A stretch of DNA of 64,000 nucleotides, from the NCBI RefSeq assembly GCF_040448675.1, contig NZ_CP159289.1, positions 7,220,079 through 7,284,078 of the forward strand, read 5' to 3'. The notes beneath the pieces were generated by a model. It was not told where the DNA came from. It made no database searches and was given only the letters and a program-made list of their open reading frames with translations. A program made the translations under genes and the position numbers. Positions 63,340 to 64,000 of this stretch are shown here, in pieces (the first letter of the stretch is position 1; each line of letters opens with the position of its first letter). This stretch comes from Dyadobacter sp. 676 (lineage in GTDB: Bacteria; Bacteroidota; Bacteroidia; Cytophagales; Spirosomataceae).

Positions 63340-63966
63340 CTACACCCGCTCGCTGTCGATTTGCATTTTTGCCTTCAGCTGCGGTATTGAGGCGACTCTA
63401 AGCTTTTCAAAGATAATCCTTTTGTAGTTGCTCACCGAGTTGGGATTGATACCGACAGTCTGGGCGATTTCATTTCTTGACCTTGACGAGACCAATAATC
63501 TGGCAATCAATTTTTCTTTGACAGTAAGCCGGATCGTTTCAGAACTACTGGTCAACTGGGATAGCAAAAGTTGTTCTATATCACTGCTAACATACTTGCT
63601 TTGCGGGTTGGATGCCAAAGCAATCACCGCGCTTTGCAGTTCCACGGCGGAAGCTTTGCTGGATACGAATGCGTTTGCACCAAGCCGGATATAAAAATGG
63701 ATGTCCAGTAGTTCCTCGCCCAAATCTACCAGGATACTCAGGTCAGGAAAATCCTCTCTGATGCGCTTGATCAAATAGACGGTCTTACTATCCTGGGTAG
63801 ATACCGCATCCAGGATCATTATTTCAAAATTGTGCTGGCGAATAATAAGATCGGCTTGTTGAAGGGAGTTTGCATCGAAGAAAATTGCCAGCGGAAACCT
63901 GGCAGCTATCGTTGACCGCACTCCCAAAGAAAAAACAGGGTTGTCGGAAATCATCAGAATATTCAT
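63340..63966 (-). CDS. NarL/FixJ-type response regulator, divergent receiver
   Basis: 208 residues. The receiver starts MNILMISDNPVFSLGVRSTI, with one acidic residue in place of the usual DD pair. The candidate acceptor Asp is in EIMILDAVS near 53 and the Lys in FVSSKAS. LuxR HTH: LTVKEKLIARLLVSSRSRNE, then IAQTVGINPNSVSNYKRIIF. The reduced acidic pocket suggests atypical or phosphorylation-independent control. Separated from the first regulator by 104 bases. Confidence 0.88.
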   Translation of the reverse strand: MNILMISDNPVFSLGVRSTIAARFPLAIFFDANSLQQADLIIRQHNFEIMILDAVSTQDSKTVYLIKRIREDFPDLSILVDLGEELLDIHFYIRLGANAFVSSKASAVELQSAVIALASNPQSKYVSSDIEQLLLSQLTSSSETIRLTVKEKLIARLLVSSRSRNEIAQTVGINPNSVSNYKRIIFEKLRVASIPQLKAKMQIDSERV

Positions 63967-64000
63967 TTCAATAAAATGGGTCGTAAGTAGGGTTATTTAT

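Noticed and set aside
1..64000. CRISPR array, rRNA or tRNA genes
   Set aside because: No regularly spaced identical repeats with unique spacers and no recognisable RNA gene sequence were found by reading.

Overview
The window looks like accessory-rich chromosome of a Bacteroidota bacterium, most likely a Cytophagales member such as Dyadobacter or a relative. The signs are GG-leader peptides paired with C39-peptidase ABC exporters and VKOR-thioredoxin fusions, a TonB receptor with a DUF4374 lipoprotein, IS66 and IS3 elements, TAnnTTTG-type promoter elements, and almost no Shine-Dalgarno sequences. The genus is inferred from gene content only. No rRNA, tRNA or CRISPR array was seen.

Layout. 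1-2244: the end of an OLD/GajA-like nuclease and a UvrD-like helicase, a Gabija-type defence pair cut by the window edge. 2775-6035: a truncated IS66 element abutting a complete copy in opposite orientation, giving 997-bp inverted arms. 6248-15914: peptide-export cluster 1, an operon of glycosyltransferase, VKOR-thioredoxin, six-cysteine precursor, TlpA-like thioredoxin, C39 ABC exporter and HlyD adaptor, with a divergent GT2 glycosyltransferase. 16674-18172: a tyrosine recombinase flanked by repeats and a hairpin. 18809-27166: cluster 2, a paralogous set with its own six-cysteine precursor and a HlyD gene broken in a homopolymer. 27777-31592: small membrane proteins, an AGCS symporter and NhaA. 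31690-34857: an NTF2-like pseudogene, a glycosyltransferase and a possible toxin/immunity pair.

35730-48495 is a mosaic mobile region. A gene set (small Trp-rich protein, HTH protein, large HEPN-domain protein, divergent XRE regulator, and a gene with a reading-frame break) occurs twice, at 35.7-39.7 kb and 45.4-48.5 kb. A decayed third copy of the HEPN gene lies beside an IS3 element at 41.9 kb. ArdA, a relaxase and a strongly structured intergenic segment (37053-37175) are interleaved. 48.5-49.3 kb is non-coding, with an 18-bp-arm hairpin and a phased repeat array.

49333-51022 encodes an HExxH lipoprotein and a small secreted partner. 51414-57360 is a siderophore/iron uptake locus resembling xusCAB: PepSY membrane protein, two small membrane proteins, TonB receptor and DUF4374 lipoprotein. 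57627-58659 is a frameshifted serine hydrolase. 59051-61980 is plasmid-like: about 20-bp iteron-like repeats, a ParA-family ATPase operon and an unrecognised 296-residue protein. The window ends with a decayed histidine kinase and two NarL-type response regulators.

The two export clusters are each self-sufficient for making, oxidising, cleaving and exporting a disulfide-rich peptide. Cluster 1 may also glycosylate its product. At least seven genes are split by short indels. Some, especially the matching break in the two 39.5/48.2-kb paralogs, may be biological; others may be sequencing errors or decay.
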